A program made the translations under genes and the position numbers. A DNA stretch of 64,000 bases from Marinobacter iranensis (GTDB lineage: Bacteria; Pseudomonadota; Gammaproteobacteria; Pseudomonadales; Oleiphilaceae): the NCBI RefSeq assembly GCF_029207565.1, contig NZ_JANCMW010000016.1, positions 34,239 to 98,238 on the forward strand, written 5' to 3'. A model generated the notes under the pieces. That model had not been told where the DNA came from, did no database searches, and worked only from the letters and a program-made list of their open reading frames with translations. Positions 63,978 to 64,000 of the stretch are shown here, in pieces; positions within the stretch are counted from its first letter, which is position 1, and each line of letters starts with the position of its first letter.

Positions 63978-64000
63978 AGATTCTGCCTGAAGACGCTCCA
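63978..64000 (-). CDS. Possible C-terminal end of a further cassette gene (runs off window)
   Basis: On the minus strand a frame ending GASSGRIC-stop has its TAA in the R'' core of attC D (about 63973-63975), as expected for the last codons of a cassette ORF. Only eight codons are visible, so this rests on position and is weak. Confidence 0.25.

Overview
The window looks like about 64 kb of chromosome from a marine gammaproteobacterium close to Marinobacter. This is inferred from gene content and order: a gyrA-serC-pheA-hisC-tyrA/aroA-cmk-rpsA supraoperon followed by ihfB-lapA-lapB-pyrF, a fused TyrA-AroA, the tesA/ybbA/ybbP trio, and DUF2835 and Rmf homologues. It was not tested by any search. 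Most of the window is ordinary core genome with tight spacing, operonic overlaps and clear ribosome binding sites.

Layout. 1-8.5 kb: a truncated MarR-type regulator, a zinc metallopeptidase, a CDGSH/glutamate-synthase-like protein, class I aldolase, an exported metallo-beta-lactamase-fold hydrolase, DusC and KatG. 8.7-13 kb: DUF2835, HtpG, two overlapping hotdog thioesterases and DUF599. 13-17.4 kb: an M48/TPR lipoprotein, an SCP2-like protein with an iron alcohol dehydrogenase, and a solute-binding protein. 17.4-27.3 kb: YbbP/YbbA with divergent TesA, a YheT hydrolase, tRNA-Asn, M18 aminopeptidase, a small acidic protein, an outer-membrane protein and RlmKL. 27.5-37.3 kb: Rmf, PyrD, a CDF transporter, a divergent RimK-type ligase and GNAT/C39 protein, UvrB, an aminotransferase and a second identical tRNA-Asn. 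37.7-51 kb: PyrF, LapB, LapA, IhfB, then the aromatic/serine supraoperon headed by gyrA. 51-58.7 kb: PurU, gamma-glutamyltransferase, a thiamine-binding-like protein, a membrane-fused sugar dehydrogenase, YghU and aconitase.

From about 59.5 kb to the end the DNA changes character. It reads as part of an integron cassette array (minus-strand orientation, integrase not in the window): attC-like sites at 59541-59617 (degenerate), 60266-60333 and 63924-63977 delimit a vapBC cassette and a SnoaL/DUF4440 cassette. An IS1182-like element (60760-63923) sits in the R' core of the last attC with a GTT duplication. A group II intron (62026-63910) sits inside the terminal inverted repeat of that IS, so three kinds of mobile element are nested.

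The most unusual non-coding signal is a dispersed family of long hairpins (11080-11178, 11224-11337, 33636-33734, 37595-37686, plus a half copy near 37462-37515). A conserved 40-55 nt core is enclosed by 22-30 bp complementary arms whose sequence differs completely between copies. They lie close to short GTAGGTCGGATTA palindromic repeats. I do not recognise a named family for them.
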